A stretch of DNA of 64,000 nucleotides from Chitinibacter sp. GC72. Lineage in GTDB: Bacteria > Pseudomonadota > Gammaproteobacteria > Burkholderiales > Chitinibacteraceae. Both the position numbers and the translations under genes were made by a program. The stretch is from contig NZ_VIRW01000001.1 of NCBI RefSeq assembly GCF_009760905.1, positions 248,001 to 312,000 of the forward strand. The letters are read 5' to 3'. The notes below the pieces were generated by a model. That model was not told where the DNA came from and did no database searches. It saw only the letters and a list, made by a program, of their open reading frames with translations. This document shows, in pieces, positions 63,168 to 64,000 of the stretch (the first letter of the stretch is position 1; every line of letters starts with the position of its first letter).

Positions 63168-64000
63168 AAGGTAAATGCTAAACTGCTCTCTGGTTTCGCC
63201 CAGACGCTGAGTTCGGGCGACCAAAGTCCAATGGGCAGGAATTTTGGCCTGATGCGTTCTGATCGCCAAGGTACACCCCTCTGTTACCCCAGTTTTAATC
63301 GTCAAAGTACTGAAGTACGCAATCGCCCCCAAGGGGGCCAATGGCAGTTCTGCAGCATCAATGCATGCAACCTGCATTGCATCTCCAACCGACTGCAATT
63401 TTTCGCCGACCGGGCGATACGATTTGCCAGAATCAACCCAGCTTTGAAACAAACCCACAAAAATACTCAGCAATAAAATCAGACCGCAACTCCAATTGGT
63501 TAGCGCCTTGCGACCAATGGCACGGCGGCGCAGCAAAACGCCCCCCCAAAGAACACTGGCAACCAATGCCAGAATCAGGCCGGCAAAATTAACCTCCAAC
63601 TCCGCCGAGCTATAGCGACTGAGCAATTCAAACAGCCCCTTCGGAGCTTCGAGCAATAAAATACCCCAGGCCAGCCACAGTGCAATCGCAGACAGTCCGA
63701 ATGTCAGCACCGAAAATGAATTTAGTGCTGAAGCGGCACCATGCCTTAACTCATCAATACCTGCGACAGCAATCAGTGACAGTACAATCAATAAAGGCAA
63801 AATCATCGCCTCGGCAGGAAACGCCGCACACACCAGATAAGTCAGCATCGCAAATGCCAACCACAGCAGCAAGATCCATTGCTGTTTAATGCGCAGATCG
63901 CGCCGATTAATCCAGAGCGACCATAAGGCCAGAGGCAATACAGGCCAGGTGAACCACAGCAAAGTAGCCAGTAAGAACTGAGGGGCTAGCAAAGCACTGA
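63162..64000 (-). CDS. Membrane glycosyltransferase-like protein, C-terminal part (5' end outside window)
   Basis: About 279 codons are visible and the frame is open through the window edge, so the start lies beyond 64000; the TTG at 63992 is internal. At least six hydrophobic helices (WFTWPVLPLALWSLWI, WILLLWLAFAMLTYLVC, AMILPLLIVLSLIAVAG and three more) precede a ~90-residue soluble C-terminal domain. This layout resembles the C-terminal half of ArnT/PMT-type lipid-linked sugar transferases in Neisseriales, which is a tentative match. No catalytic residues can be shown, because they lie in the missing N-terminal part. Confidence 0.65.
   Translation of the reverse strand, partial: SALLAPQFLLATLLWFTWPVLPLALWSLWINRRDLRIKQQWILLLWLAFAMLTYLVCAAFPAEAMILPLLIVLSLIAVAGIDELRHGAASALNSFSVLTFGLSAIALWLAWGILLLEAPKGLFELLSRYSSAELEVNFAGLILALVASVLWGGVLLRRRAIGRKALTNWSCGLILLLSIFVGLFQSWVDSGKSYRPVGEKLQSVGDAMQVACIDAAELPLAPLGAIAYFSTLTIKTGVTEGCTLAIRTHQAKIPAHWTLVARTQRLGETREQFSIYLK

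Noticed and set aside
63990-63992. TTG at 63992 as the start of the glycosyltransferase-like gene
   Set aside because: The frame stays open to the window edge, and a protein starting here would lack the N-terminal catalytic half; truncation by the window is simpler.

Overview
The window is a stretch of a betaproteobacterial chromosome, most likely order Neisseriales; a Chitinibacteraceae/Chromobacteriaceae-like host is my inference from gene content and order, not a database result. Supporting signs are the run def-fmt-rsmB-DUF4390-ntrY-ntrX-trkA-trkH, the thrS-infC-rpmI-rplT-pheS-pheT-ihfA-merR block, and tpiA-secG-nuoABCDEFGHIJKLMN-DUF2818. Most of the window is core housekeeping DNA with dense operons.

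Layout. 1-9708 (+): end of def, fmt, rsmB, a DUF4390 secreted protein, the NtrY/NtrX two-component system and the TrkA/TrkH potassium uptake pair. 9883-14170: a LysE-type exporter, a diguanylate cyclase (-), mpl (+) and nadA (-). 14338-15116: a tRNA operon (four identical tRNA-Gly(GCC), tRNA-Cys(GCA), tRNA-Leu(TAA)) with a good promoter and terminators. 15204-19972: a type I restriction-modification locus with intact hsdM and hsdS, but hsdR reduced to its last ~45 codons. Its place is taken by a two-gene cassette: an SMC/OLD-like ATPase and a small protein with a nuclease-like Glu-Ala-Lys motif.

19998-27397: a 7.3-kb P4-like integrative element in a tRNA-Pro(GGG) gene, bounded by a 94-bp direct repeat. 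It carries a tyrosine integrase, an AlpA-type regulator, a zinc-finger/Toprim primase, a DUF3631 helicase-like ATPase and several small unknown genes. It has no structural phage genes. It also holds a 120-bp hairpin element, a cluster of TCTAGA sites and mirrored 21-bp repeats near its two ends.

27434-35288 (-): tRNA-Pro, a MerR-type regulator, ihfA, pheT, pheS, rplT, rpmI, infC, thrS and tRNA-Val. 35326-51412 (-): DUF2818, nuoN to nuoA (complete 14-subunit respiratory complex I), secG and tpiA. 51590-55331 (+): pstSCAB phosphate transporter without phoU. 55443-56652 (-): a FabG/PhaB-type reductase and a DUF3579 protein. 56900-61017 (+): argF, a LysE/RhtB exporter, argG, a DUF2788 protein, ppnP and yajQ. 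61079-64000: a membrane diguanylate cyclase, a tiny DUF3149 membrane protein, and the 3' part of a membrane glycosyltransferase-like gene running off the window (-).

Two families of short intergenic repeats are scattered through the core: about 50-bp elements bounded by GGGTAT and ATACCC (at least six full or partial copies), and an 82-84-bp imperfect palindrome (two copies) whose arms differ in sequence but stay self-complementary. The most interesting accessory feature is the ATPase plus EAK-protein cassette that replaces hsdR beside an hsdMS pair. The P4-like island has unusual end structures. NtrX has lost the ATPase and sigma-54 contact motifs of its central domain.
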